A stretch of 64,000 bases of DNA. Origin: Bradyrhizobium sp. URHD0069. GTDB taxonomy: Bacteria > Pseudomonadota > Alphaproteobacteria > Rhizobiales > Xanthobacteraceae. The notes under the pieces are model-generated. The model worked only from the letters and a program-made list of their open reading frames with translations, was not told the origin of the DNA and made no database searches. Position numbers and translations under genes: made by a program. The stretch lies in the NCBI RefSeq assembly GCF_000701345.1, contig NZ_JNIJ01000027.1:1-64000 (forward strand). Direction: 5' to 3'. Shown in pieces: positions 33,354 through 42,410 of the stretch. The stretch's first letter is position 1, and each line of letters starts with the position of its first letter.

Positions 33354-33825
33354 GTGACCCCTGTGTATCCTGTGAATCCTTGTGGAGCTTACCTGAGAGA
33401 ATCAGCCGCGGGTCGACAGATCAGGGATAACCCGGCTTTTTCTTCACAGGGCTCTCCCGAAGGACAAGTCCGTCCACCTGATCCAATGATAGTGAGGTTA
33501 TGTGGACTTGTCTCTTCATAGACTGCTCATGAAGCGGCGCAAGTACCTGACGCAGGTGGCGTTATTCGGATATTTGAATGCGCTGTCGGAATTGTTGATG
33601 GATGTGAACAAGGCGTGCGAATTGCGGGACAATTCTGCGTGGGCGCAATCCACCGCTACTTAGACTCAAACCTAAGATTCTAAAATTATTAGTTTAGAAA
33701 AGACCTGCTTGCGGATATGTCTCCATTCCTCTGCAGAGCAACGGCATCGGCAATGCCGAGATCAGCTCAACCGTTCCCATGTTGCGGATCAAGATAGCGG
33801 TTCGCAAACGAGTAAGGCCCCCACG
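33354..33825. other. Gap between ppsR and hemJ where hemE would be expected
   Basis: 472 nt. The only frame worth noting is the 44-residue one at 33529-33663. No HemE sequence can be read in any frame. A palindrome-like ggcatcggcaatgcc occurs near 33744-33758. Divergent promoters for ppsR and hemJ should be here. Confidence 0.5.
33529..33663 (+). CDS. Possible small protein of 44 residues
   Basis: An ATG-to-TAG frame reading MKRRKYLTQVALFGYLNALS and ending WAQSTAT. The basic start and helical, amphipathic look would fit a small protein or a fragment of a lost gene. No clear ribosome site and no family match. Low confidence. Confidence 0.2.
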   Translation: MKRRKYLTQVALFGYLNALSELLMDVNKACELRDNSAWAQSTAT

Positions 33826-34248
33826 ATGTACGAATGGATCAAGGCGCTGCATGTGATCGCCGTCATCTCGTGGATGGCGGGCATGCTCTATCTGCCGCGG
33901 CTGTTCGTCTATCATTGCGAGGCGGAGGTTGGGTCGAAGCAATCCGAGACCTTCAAGGTGATGGAGCGGCGGTTGCTGAAGGCGATCATCAACCCGGCGA
34001 TGATCGTTACCTGGCTAGCCGGGCTTTACCTCGCCTGGGCCGGACACTGGTTCGCGGCGCCCTGGCTGCATGGCAAGCTGCTGCTGGTGCTGGTGCTGTC
34101 GGGCGCCCACGGTTTTTTTTCCCGCTGGGTGAAGGATTTCGCCGCCGACCGGAATGCCAGAAGTCAAAAATTTTATCGTATTATCAACGAGATACCGACT
34201 ATTTTGATGATCGGGATCGTGATCCTGGTGGTGGTGAAGCCGTTTTGA
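33826..34248 (+). CDS. hemJ: Protoporphyrinogen oxidase HemJ
   Basis: 140 residues from the ATG at 33826 (MYEWIKALHVIAVISWMAGM). Four membrane helices and the HemJ pattern: the conserved His in KALHVIAV and ISWMAGMLYLPRLFVYH, then a second helix pair ending PTILMIGIVILVVVKPF. It oxidises protoporphyrinogen IX in haem synthesis at the inner membrane. It lies upstream of rho, as in other alphaproteobacteria. Confidence 0.92.
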   Translation: MYEWIKALHVIAVISWMAGMLYLPRLFVYHCEAEVGSKQSETFKVMERRLLKAIINPAMIVTWLAGLYLAWAGHWFAAPWLHGKLLLVLVLSGAHGFFSRWVKDFAADRNARSQKFYRIINEIPTILMIGIVILVVVKPF

Positions 34249-34509
34249 TGGGGCGCGGCTGTTACACCTTCAGGTTCTGGGCCTGCTTGCGGAACTCCGA
34301 CCGATTTTCTATATTGATCAAATCCCACCCCACGCAGGCGGATGTGGTTGCGTTCCGGCTTCCTCGTTGAGCCGGCCGCCCCATCAGGTTTGAAGCCTCT
34401 CCGGCACTTTCCTTGCTCAGACCTGCGGACCGTCCTTTCTTTTTGCGCGTCCGCATTTTCGAAATAGCCACCTCGCAATCTTCCCTAGTTACTCCACAGG
34501 ACCATCCCA

Positions 34510-35775
34510 ATGCGGGAAATGAAACTACAAGACCTCAAAGCCCAGACGCCAGCCGAGCTCGTCTCGTTCGCGGAAGAGAAAGGGGTCGAGAACGCCAGCA
34601 CCATGCGCAAGCAGGAGCTGATGTTCGCCATTCTCAAACAACTCGCGATCCAGGAAACCGACATCATCGGCGAAGGCGTCGTTGAGGTTCTCTCCGACGG
34701 ATTTGGATTCTTGCGCTCCCCGGATGCCAATTATCTGCCGGGGCCGGATGATATCTACGTCTCACCTTCGCAGATCCGCCGCTTCGGGCTTCGCACCGGC
34801 GATACCATTGAAGGCCACATTCGCAGCCCGAAGGAGGGCGAACGCTATTTCGCGCTGCTCAAGGTCAACACGCTCAATTTCGAAGACCCGGAAAAGTCCA
34901 AGCACAAAGTCAATTTCGACAATCTGACGCCGCTGTTTCCGGATCAGCGCTTTCGGCTTGAACTCGAAGACCCCACCAGAAAGGACCTTTCTGCAAGGGT
35001 TATCGACATCGTCGCTCCGATCGGCAAGGGCCAGCGCGCGTTGATCGTGGCCCCGCCACGCACCGGTAAAACCGTGCTGATGCAGAATATCGCGCATTCG
35101 ATCACGGCCAATCACCCCGAATGCTATCTGATCGTACTTCTGATCGATGAGCGTCCGGAAGAAGTCACGGACATGCAGCGCTCGGTGAAGGGCGAAGTCG
35201 TTTCATCGACCTTCGACGAGCCGGCGGTGCGTCACGTCCAGGTGGCGGAGATGGTGATCGAGAAGGCCAAGCGGCTGGTCGAACATGGCCGCGACGTCGT
35301 GATCCTCCTGGACTCGATTACGCGCCTGGGGCGCGCCTACAACACCGTGGTGCCGTCATCCGGCAAGGTGCTGACCGGCGGCGTCGACGCCAACGCGCTG
35401 CAGCGGCCGAAGCGATTCTTCGGCGCCGCGCGCAACATCGAGGAGGGCGGCTCGCTGACCATCATTGCGACCGCGCTGGTCGATACCGGCAGCCGCATGG
35501 ACGAAGTGATTTTCGAAGAGTTCAAAGGCACCGGCAATTCCGAACTGATTCTCGATCGCAAGGTGTCGGACAAGCGGACCTTCCCGGCGATCGATATCTC
35601 GCGCTCCGGCACCCGTAAGGAAGAGCTGATCACCGATCCGCAGTTGCTGAAAAAAATGTACGTGCTGCGCCGGATCCTCAATCCGATGGGCACGATGGAC
35701 GCGATCGACTTCCTGCTCGACAAGTTGCGCAATACCAAGAACAACGCGGAATTCTTCGAATCGATGAATACCTGA
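34510..35775 (+). CDS. rho: Transcription termination factor Rho
   Basis: 421 residues. N-terminal helical domain (MKLQDLKAQTPAELVSFAEE), cold-shock RNA-binding domain with VLSDGFGFLRSPDANYLPGPDDIYVSP, and the RecA-type ATPase with Walker A APPRTGKTVLMQ, LLIDERPEEVTDM and the Q/R-loop segment VILLDSITRLGRAYN. A methionine three codons in (MKLQ) could also be the start. The 261-nt leader is pyrimidine-rich with few G bases over about 34390-34480, which would suit Rho acting on its own leader; this is inference. Confidence 0.97.
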   Translation: MREMKLQDLKAQTPAELVSFAEEKGVENASTMRKQELMFAILKQLAIQETDIIGEGVVEVLSDGFGFLRSPDANYLPGPDDIYVSPSQIRRFGLRTGDTIEGHIRSPKEGERYFALLKVNTLNFEDPEKSKHKVNFDNLTPLFPDQRFRLELEDPTRKDLSARVIDIVAPIGKGQRALIVAPPRTGKTVLMQNIAHSITANHPECYLIVLLIDERPEEVTDMQRSVKGEVVSSTFDEPAVRHVQVAEMVIEKAKRLVEHGRDVVILLDSITRLGRAYNTVVPSSGKVLTGGVDANALQRPKRFFGAARNIEEGGSLTIIATALVDTGSRMDEVIFEEFKGTGNSELILDRKVSDKRTFPAIDISRSGTRKEELITDPQLLKKMYVLRRILNPMGTMDAIDFLLDKLRNTKNNAEFFESMNT

Positions 35776-35796
35776 GTTTTCCCCGGCGGTTTTGGA

Positions 35797-35826
35797 GGGG
35801 CGTCCTCGCAGGGACGCCCCTTTTTT
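35797..35826 (+). terminator. Intrinsic terminator after rho
   Basis: A 9-bp stem GGGGCGTCC / GGACGCCCC with a 6-nt loop, followed by TTTTTT. It starts 22 nt after the rho stop. The rest of the gap to mnmE (to 36082) holds small gctgcagca palindromes and no gene. Confidence 0.92.
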
Positions 35827-36082
35827 GTGGCAGCCCGGGTTTCATGCTGCGGCGTTTGCTGCAGCAAGACTGCAGCATGCGGAATCCGTCGCGGGGCGCG
35901 ACCCTTCCGATAAGCATTTGAAATTACACATATTTAGTACGAAGTCCCAGGGTCGGCCGGGCAGAAGGGCCGATTGCTGCAGCATAGGCCGCACCATAAC
36001 CGCGTTGCCTCGGATCGACGTAACACAGTCGTACGATTGGGAATTACGTTGCGTTTTCAAAGGGCTCGGGGGCAAATAGGCG

Positions 36083-37462
36083 ATGCACCCGCGGGAACAG
36101 ACCATCTTCGCGCTATCGTCGGGCCGGCCGCCGAGTGCGATTGCCATGGTGCGGATATCCGGGCCGAAGGCCCAGACGGCGCTGACCTCTCTTGCGGGCA
36201 ATATTCCCGTGCCGCGGATGGCCACACGGGTCTTGTTGCGCGATGCCAGCGGGCAGCCGATCGACGATGCCGTGGTCCTCTGGTTCCCGGGACCGGCAAG
36301 CGCCACCGGAGAGGATGTGGCGGAGTTTCACGTCCATGGCGGGCGGGCGGTCTTGGCGGCGCTGTTCGCGGCGCTCTCGGCTTTCGCGGATGTTCGCGCC
36401 GCGGAGCCGGGCGAATTCACCCGCCGCGCGTTCGAGAATGGCAAGCTTGATCTCACCGAAGCCGAAGGTCTCGACGACCTGATCCACGCCGATACCGATC
36501 GGCAGCGCCGCCAGGCGCTGCGCCACCTGAAAGGGCTCCTCGGCGACAGGGCGCGCGACTGGCGCGCGCAGATCATCGCAGCCTCAGCCTTGATCGAAGC
36601 GGGAATCGATTTCTCCGATGAAGGCGACGTGCCTGCGGAACTGATTGCGCCGGCGCTTGCCAGGATCAGGACGCTGCTCGGCGAAGTACAGGAAGTGCTT
36701 GCGGCACAGGGGCGAAGTGAACGGCTGCGCGAGGGGCTGGTGATCGCGATCGCAGGTCCCCCGAACGTCGGCAAGTCGACGCTGATGAATCAGTTGGCGC
36801 GGCGCGAGGTCGCGATCGTCTCGCCGCATGCCGGCACCACGCGCGACATCATCGAAGTGCAGCTCGATCTCGATGGCTATCCGGTGACGGTGATCGACAC
36901 TGCCGGGATTCGCGAGACCGACGATCCCGTGGAGCAGGAGGGTGTGCGTCGGGCGCGAGCGCGCGCGGCCGACGCTGACCTGGTGCTGTGGCTGGTTGAT
37001 GGGCAAGGCGAAGAAAACCGACACGAGGGCGCAGCGCCGGTGTGGATGGTGCGCAATAAGATCGATCTCGACGCGGTCACAGCAGACACGGAAAACGCGA
37101 GAGCCGATGCGGCGAACTCAGGGCCGCTGGCCGACGTGCAGCCGGGGCAGGGCGGGTCACATTTCGCAATTTCGGCCAGCCGGGGCGACGGCATCCCGGA
37201 GCTGATCGCCGCATTGGTCGCCTTCGCGCGGGATTATTTTGGCGCGGCGGAAGCCTCTCTGATCGGCCGGGAGCGGCAACGGAAATTATTGCAGGAGACG
37301 GCGGATGCCTTGCAGCGCAGCGTAATCGTCATGGGGAAGGGTGAGGAGCTTGCCGCGGAGGAATTACGAACCGCAGTTCATTGTTTGGGCCGGCTGCTCG
37401 GGCAGGTCGATATTGAGGATGTCCTCGATGCGATCTTCAAAGAATTTTGTGTAGGGAAATAA
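36083..37462 (+). CDS. mnmE: tRNA modification GTPase MnmE
   Basis: 459 residues. The N-terminal folate-binding domain begins REQTIFALSSGRPPSAIAMV; the inserted G domain has GPPNVGKSTLMNQL, HAGTTRD and DTAGIRET; the protein ends in FCVGK with the catalytic-type Cys456. With MnmG it makes the cmnm5 modification at U34 of tRNAs. The G domain carries an Ala/Gly-rich variable stretch around 345-365. Confidence 0.96.
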   Translation: MHPREQTIFALSSGRPPSAIAMVRISGPKAQTALTSLAGNIPVPRMATRVLLRDASGQPIDDAVVLWFPGPASATGEDVAEFHVHGGRAVLAALFAALSAFADVRAAEPGEFTRRAFENGKLDLTEAEGLDDLIHADTDRQRRQALRHLKGLLGDRARDWRAQIIAASALIEAGIDFSDEGDVPAELIAPALARIRTLLGEVQEVLAAQGRSERLREGLVIAIAGPPNVGKSTLMNQLARREVAIVSPHAGTTRDIIEVQLDLDGYPVTVIDTAGIRETDDPVEQEGVRRARARAADADLVLWLVDGQGEENRHEGAAPVWMVRNKIDLDAVTADTENARADAANSGPLADVQPGQGGSHFAISASRGDGIPELIAALVAFARDYFGAAEASLIGRERQRKLLQETADALQRSVIVMGKGEELAAEELRTAVHCLGRLLGQVDIEDVLDAIFKEFCVGK

Positions 37463-37490
37463 TATTTTTTCATTCATCGTATGGAGCGGT

Positions 37491-37506
37491 TGTTTCACGT
37501 GAAACA
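37491..37506. promoter_or_regulatory. parS site 1
   Basis: TGTTTCACGTGAAACA is a perfect match to the canonical parS bound by chromosomal ParB. The dyad extends four more pairs on each side (37487-37510). It lies between mnmE and mnmG. Confidence 0.95.
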
Positions 37507-37563
37507 ACCGCCGTATCGAACTTCCTGCTTCCCGGTTTTGCGGTCTCGCGATAGAAGTCCGGC

Positions 37564-39447
37564 ATGATTGCCCGACCAGGATCATTCGACGTCATCATCA
37601 TCGGCGGTGGCCATGCCGGCTGCGAAGCCGCGGCCGCTTCCGCACGTATGGGCGCGAAGACGGCGCTGGTCACTCATCGCTTTGCGACCATTGGGGCGAT
37701 GTCCTGCAATCCAGCCATCGGAGGCCTGGGCAAGGGCCATTTGGTCCGCGAGGTCGACGCGCTGGACGGGCTGATGGGCCGGGTCGCCGACGCCGCCGGC
37801 ATCCAGTTTCGGATGCTGAACCGGCGCAAGGGTCCGGCGGTGCGGGGTCCGCGCGCCCAGGCCGACCGCAAGCTCTATGCTGGCGCGATGCAGGCCGCGA
37901 TCCGCGAGACCGCCAGTCTCGGCGTGATCGAAGGCGAGGTTGACGAGCTTGTCGTCGCAAACGGCCGCGTCGCCGGCGTCCGCCTGGCCGACGGCCGCGA
38001 GCTGTCCGCAGGCGCGGTTGTCATCACCACCGGGACTTTTCTGCGCGGGTTGATCCATCTCGGCGAGAAGAACTGGCCGGCCGGCCGTGTTGGCGAGGCG
38101 CCGGCGCTGGGCCTCTCGAGGTCCTTCGAAAGCGCCGGGTTTACCCTGGGTCGGCTGAAGACCGGTACTCCGCCGCGGCTCGATGGCACCACGATCGACT
38201 GGTCGGCGGTGGAAATGCAGCCCGGCGACGATCCGCCCGAGCCGTTTTCGGTGATGACGGACAGGATCACGACGCCCCAGATCCAGTGCGGCATCACCCG
38301 CACCACCCCGGCTACTCACGACGTGATCCGGGCCAATGTGCATCGCTCGCCGATGTATTCTGGGCAGATCAAGAGTACCGGCCCACGCTATTGCCCCTCG
38401 ATCGAGGACAAGATCGTTCGCTTTGGCGATCGCGACGGCCATCAGATCTTTCTGGAGCCGGAGGGGCTCGACGACACCACCGTCTATCCGAACGGCATTT
38501 CGACCTCGCTGCCGGAAGAGGTGCAGTTGGCGATCCTGGCCTCGATTCCAGGCCTCGAGCGTGTTCGTATGGTCCGGCTGGGCTATGCGATCGAATACGA
38601 CCACGTCGATCCGCGCGAACTCGATCCGGCTCTGCAGACCAAGCGCATCCGAGGGCTGTTCCTCGCTGGACAGATCAACGGCACCACCGGCTATGAAGAG
38701 GCGGCAGCGCAGGGGCTTGTTGCAGGTCTCAACGCGGCATTGGCCGCGAGCGGGTCTGAGCCCATCGTGTTCGACCGCGCCGACGGCTATCTCGGCGTAA
38801 TGATCGATGATCTCGTGACGCGCGGGATCACCGAGCCGTATCGGATGTTCACCTCGCGGGCCGAGTACCGCCTGACCTTGCGGGCCGACAACGCCGATCA
38901 GCGCCTGACGGATAAGGGGATCGCGTTCGGCTGCGTAGGGCGGGCGAGGGCGGCTCGCCACGGCGCCAAGATGGACGCGCTCAACGCGGCCAAGGGCCTG
39001 ACAAAATCGCTGACGCTGACGCCGAACGAAGCCGCTCGACATGGCCTCGCGCTCAACCGAGACGGTCATCGCCGTTCGGCCTTTGAATTGCTGGCCTATC
39101 CGGAGATCGGTTGGGCGGAGGTATGCGCAGTCTGGCCGGAATTGTCGTCCATTGACCCAGCGACTGCGGTTCATCTCGAAATCGACGCCAAATACGACGT
39201 CTATCTCGAACGCCAGATCGCCGATGTCGACGCCTTCCGCCGAGACGAGGGCTTGATCCTCGGCGATATCGATTACAGCGCCGTGCCCGGGCTTTCCAAC
39301 GAGGCCCGCTCGAAGCTCGAAGCGCTGCGTCCGCGCACCGTGGGGCAGGCGGGTCGGCTCGACGGCCTGACACCGGCCGCCCTGGGGATATTGGCCGCCT
39401 ATCTGCGGCGCGAAGCACGACGGAAAGCCTCAGTATCGACCGCGTAA
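37564..39447 (+). CDS. mnmG: tRNA uridine-5-carboxymethylaminomethyl synthesis enzyme MnmG
   Basis: 627 residues. FAD-binding GGGHAGCEAAAASARMG; the signature GGLGKGHLVREVDALDG; RGPRAQADRKLYA; GLFLAGQINGTTGYEEAAAQG; and RAEYRLTLRADNAD near the middle-C region. It partners MnmE. The gene is flanked on both sides by parS sites. Confidence 0.97.
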   Translation: MIARPGSFDVIIIGGGHAGCEAAAASARMGAKTALVTHRFATIGAMSCNPAIGGLGKGHLVREVDALDGLMGRVADAAGIQFRMLNRRKGPAVRGPRAQADRKLYAGAMQAAIRETASLGVIEGEVDELVVANGRVAGVRLADGRELSAGAVVITTGTFLRGLIHLGEKNWPAGRVGEAPALGLSRSFESAGFTLGRLKTGTPPRLDGTTIDWSAVEMQPGDDPPEPFSVMTDRITTPQIQCGITRTTPATHDVIRANVHRSPMYSGQIKSTGPRYCPSIEDKIVRFGDRDGHQIFLEPEGLDDTTVYPNGISTSLPEEVQLAILASIPGLERVRMVRLGYAIEYDHVDPRELDPALQTKRIRGLFLAGQINGTTGYEEAAAQGLVAGLNAALAASGSEPIVFDRADGYLGVMIDDLVTRGITEPYRMFTSRAEYRLTLRADNADQRLTDKGIAFGCVGRARAARHGAKMDALNAAKGLTKSLTLTPNEAARHGLALNRDGHRRSAFELLAYPEIGWAEVCAVWPELSSIDPATAVHLEIDAKYDVYLERQIADVDAFRRDEGLILGDIDYSAVPGLSNEARSKLEALRPRTVGQAGRLDGLTPAALGILAAYLRREARRKASVSTA

Positions 39448-39451
39448 GGGT

Positions 39452-39467
39452 TGTTTCACGTGAAACA
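39452..39467. promoter_or_regulatory. parS site 2
   Basis: TGTTTCACGTGAAACA, perfect parS, starting 4 nt after the mnmG stop codon. Confidence 0.95.
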
Positions 39468-39832
39468 CGGCACAGGGCCCGGATGACGGGGGAAGCGTCC
39501 GCTAAAGGATTCAGGAACGTCATTGCGAGCGGCTCGCGGGGTTCGCGCCCGATGACAGGCGCCGCGAAACGATCCCGGCTCCCGCGTTAGCACCAGACGT
39601 CACCGGTGCAAACGCACATCGGATCCCGGGGTACCGGGTTCGATGCGGAGCCTGTCATAGGGCCGCACGTTGCGCGGACCCGTTGGCATCGGCCCGGAAT
39701 GACGGTCTGGATTGTTTTGTCGCTTCGCTCCCGGGAAGGACAGTAAGATCGAGCCGCATTTAGAATCGAGCTGCATTTATCAGGTAGGCTCTCAGGCCTG
39801 ACGACTCCAAGACGGCGACGAACATCAAATCA
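39468..39832. other. Gap between mnmG and rsmG with palindromic repeat remnants
   Basis: 365 nt without a gene. It contains GC-rich inverted words (for instance gatcccggggtaccggg near 39620) and fragments resembling the cattccgg/ccggaatgac family, including cccggaatgacgg around 39695. The promoter for rsmG-parA-parB should be here. Confidence 0.5.
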
Positions 39833-40531
39833 ATGGCCAGAACAGCACAACAGACCGCAACCCCTGTCCTCGTCGCCGACAAGGGCGCGGCGCTCGGCCT
39901 GACGCCCGTTTCACGTGAAACAGAGGCGCGGCTGGATCGCTATGTCGATCTCCTCCTCGAATGGCAGGCGAAAACCAACCTGGTCGCGCCGTCGACGCTT
40001 CCGCATCTGTGGACCCGGCACATCTCCGATTCGCTGCAGCTTCTGGCCCTCGCCCCATCCGCCAAGATATGGGCCGACCTGGGCAGCGGCGGCGGCTTTC
40101 CGGGCGTCGTGCTGGCTTGTGCCTTGGCAGAAACCCCGGGAGCAATGGTTCATCTGGTGGAGCGCAATGCCAAAAAGGCCGCTTTCCTTCGCGAGGCGCT
40201 GCGCGTGACCATCTCGCCGGGCATGGTTCATCTCGCGGATATCGGGGATACTGTGGATAGAATCAGCGGCGCCGTCGATTGCGTCACAGCCCGGGCGGTG
40301 GCTCCGCTACACCAGCTCATCGGTTTTGTGGAACCTCTGGTGAGACGGGGCGCAAAAGCCCTGTTTCTCAAAGGCCAAGATGTAGAGGCTGAATTGACCG
40401 AAGCCACTAAATATTGGAATATGAGGCCGAATCTGCATTCCAGCCGCACCGGCGGAGAGGGCTGGATCGTCGAGCTCGATCATATCGAGCGGCGCAATCC
40501 ATCCGCGACACCCCATGGCACCCGCGCATGA
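39833..40531 (+). CDS. rsmG: 16S rRNA m7G527 methyltransferase
   Basis: 232 residues. VSRETEARLDRYVDLLLEWQ, then the SAM motif IWADLGSGGGFPGVVLA, HLVERNAKKAAFLREAL, and ARAVAPLHQLIGFVEPLV. A parS-like sequence is embedded in the VSRET codons. The stop overlaps the parA start by ATGA. Confidence 0.95.
   Translation: MARTAQQTATPVLVADKGAALGLTPVSRETEARLDRYVDLLLEWQAKTNLVAPSTLPHLWTRHISDSLQLLALAPSAKIWADLGSGGGFPGVVLACALAETPGAMVHLVERNAKKAAFLREALRVTISPGMVHLADIGDTVDRISGAVDCVTARAVAPLHQLIGFVEPLVRRGAKALFLKGQDVEAELTEATKYWNMRPNLHSSRTGGEGWIVELDHIERRNPSATPHGTRA
39907..39922. promoter_or_regulatory. parS site 3, inside rsmG
   Basis: CGTTTCACGTGAAACA differs from canonical parS only at the first base. It lies within the coding sequence of rsmG (codons for VSRET), the same residues seen in RsmG of many species carrying an in-gene parS. 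Confidence 0.88.
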
Positions 40532-41379
40532 CCGTAATTGATCAAATCTATCAAGAGGATAAGGCACCACGACCAACCGGCCATCCGCGCATTCTGGCGC
40601 TGGCCAACCAGAAGGGCGGTGTCGGCAAGACTACCACCGCGATTAATCTCGGCACGGCGCTCGCTGCGATTGGCGAACGCGTGCTGATTGTCGATCTCGA
40701 TCCGCAAGGCAACGCCTCCACTGGCCTCGGCATCGATCGTCGCAGCCGCAACTGCTCGACCTATGACGTGCTGATCGGTGAGGCGCCGCTGCGCGACGCG
40801 GTGGTGCCGACCGCGGTGCCGCGGCTGCAGATCGCGGCGTCGACAATGGATCTCTCAGGCCTCGAACTCGAGCTGGGCTCGGCGCGCGACCGCGCGTTCC
40901 GGCTGCGCGATGCGATCGCGGGGCTCAACACCAATGTCACGCCGGACTCCGACTACACTTACGTGCTGATCGATTGCCCGCCATCGCTCAATCTTCTCAC
41001 CGTCAATGCGATGGCAGCCTCGGACGCAATCCTGGTGCCGCTGCAGTGCGAGTTCTTTGCGCTCGAGGGCCTGTCGCAATTGTTGCAGACGGTGGAGCAG
41101 GTGCGCAGCACGCTCAATCCCAACCTGTCGATCCATGGCATCGTGCTGACCATGTTCGACTCGCGCAACAACTTGTCGAACCAGGTTGTCGCAGATGTCC
41201 GGCAGTTCATGGGAGCCAAGGTCTATCAGACCATGATCCCGCGCAACGTGCGCATCTCCGAGGCGCCGTCCTACGGCAAGCCGGTGCTGGTGTACGATCT
41301 CAAATGCGTCGGCAGCGAGGCCTACCTCAAGCTTGCGACGGAAGTGATCCAGCGCGAGCGCGAGCTGCTCGCGCATTGA
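40528..41379 (+). CDS. parA: Chromosome partitioning ATPase ParA
   Basis: 283 residues from the ATG at 40528, which overlaps the rsmG stop. Deviant Walker A NQKGGVGKTTTAIN, IVDLDPQGNASTGLGI, VLIDCPPSLNLLTVNA and the C-terminal IPRNVRISEAPSYGKPV mark chromosomal ParA/Soj. It forms ATP-dependent gradients that move ParB-parS complexes. Transcribed with rsmG and, 107 nt further on, parB. Confidence 0.97.
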   Translation: MTVIDQIYQEDKAPRPTGHPRILALANQKGGVGKTTTAINLGTALAAIGERVLIVDLDPQGNASTGLGIDRRSRNCSTYDVLIGEAPLRDAVVPTAVPRLQIAASTMDLSGLELELGSARDRAFRLRDAIAGLNTNVTPDSDYTYVLIDCPPSLNLLTVNAMAASDAILVPLQCEFFALEGLSQLLQTVEQVRSTLNPNLSIHGIVLTMFDSRNNLSNQVVADVRQFMGAKVYQTMIPRNVRISEAPSYGKPVLVYDLKCVGSEAYLKLATEVIQRERELLAH

Positions 41380-41486
41380 AAGAACGTGGATGGCCGGCGC
41401 GAAGAGCGCCTTTGCCCACCTTACAAATTACCCAACCTTAAGATTCTAATTCCGGAGTGATGCGAGTGAATCCAAGGGAGCTGGCG

Positions 41487-42365
41487 ATGGCCGACGAAGC
41501 GCGTTCGCGACTGGGCCGCGGTCTTGCAAGTCTGATCGGAGATGTTGGCGGCGAAGCCGCGCATGTCGAGCGGCCGCGCGCGCAGCGTAAAGTGCCGATC
41601 GAATTCCTCAAGCCCAATCCGCGCAATCCGCGTCGCGCGTTTTCCGACGCCGAACTCGGCGAACTCTCCGATTCGATCAAACAGCACGGCGTGATCCAGC
41701 CGATCGTGGTGCGCCCGGTGCGCGGCGTACAGGACCGCTACGAAATCATCGCCGGCGAACGCCGCTGGCGCGCGTCGCAGATCGCCGGCCTGCACGAGGT
41801 GCCGATCGTCCCGGTCGACGTCAGCGATAGCGAGGCGCTCGAGATCGCGATCATCGAAAACGTACAGCGCGAAGACCTCAATGCGATGGAAGAGGCGCAG
41901 GGCTATCATGCGCTGGCCGATGAATTCAAACGCAGCCAGGAGGAGATCGCAAAGATCGTCGGCAAGAGCCGCAGCCATGTCGCCAACATGATGCGGCTGA
42001 CGAAACTGCCGGCCGAGGTGCAGGCCTACATCGCATCGGGCCAGTTATCCGCCGGCCACGCGCGCGCGCTGATCGGCGTGCCTGATCCAACGGCCGCCGC
42101 CAAGCGTATCGTCGAGGAAGGCCTCAACGTGCGTCAGACCGAGGCGCTGGCGCATGTCGAGGGCGTGCCGGAGCGCAAGCCACAGAAGGCGCGCGGTGGC
42201 AAGGTGAAGGACCCTGACACGCTCGCGCTGGAAAAGCGCGTCAGCGACGCGCTCGGGCTCGCGGTCAGCGTCGAACACCGCGATCCCGGCGGCACCGTGC
42301 ACATCCGCTATCGCGACCTCGAACAGCTCGACGAGATCTTGCGAAGGCTGGATGCGACAAATTGA
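41487..42365 (+). CDS. parB: Chromosome partitioning CTPase ParB
   Basis: 292 residues. I use the ATG at 41487 because AAGGGAG lies 6 nt upstream and it gives MADEARSRLGRGLASLIGD, the usual ParA-interacting N-terminus; in-frame starts at 41457 and 41460 are also possible. The CTP-binding ENVQRE and GERRWRA motifs, the KSRSHVANMMRLTKLP helix-turn-helix that reads parS, and the C-terminal dimerisation domain (VSVEHRDPGGTVHIRY) are all visible. Confidence 0.97.
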   Translation: MADEARSRLGRGLASLIGDVGGEAAHVERPRAQRKVPIEFLKPNPRNPRRAFSDAELGELSDSIKQHGVIQPIVVRPVRGVQDRYEIIAGERRWRASQIAGLHEVPIVPVDVSDSEALEIAIIENVQREDLNAMEEAQGYHALADEFKRSQEEIAKIVGKSRSHVANMMRLTKLPAEVQAYIASGQLSAGHARALIGVPDPTAAAKRIVEEGLNVRQTEALAHVEGVPERKPQKARGGKVKDPDTLALEKRVSDALGLAVSVEHRDPGGTVHIRYRDLEQLDEILRRLDATN

Positions 42366-42410
42366 GTTGCCATTCCGCGTTGGCTGGTTTCACGCGCGCC
42401 GCGGAATGAC

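Noticed and set aside
37582..39174. Long antisense frame of 530 codons across mnmG
   Set aside because: It is a shadow of mnmG in high-GC sequence, arginine- and alanine-rich with no domain; the same holds for long antisense frames over amtB (57527-58963), ftsK/aminotransferase (55670-56956) and the kinase/olsB region (17116-18180).
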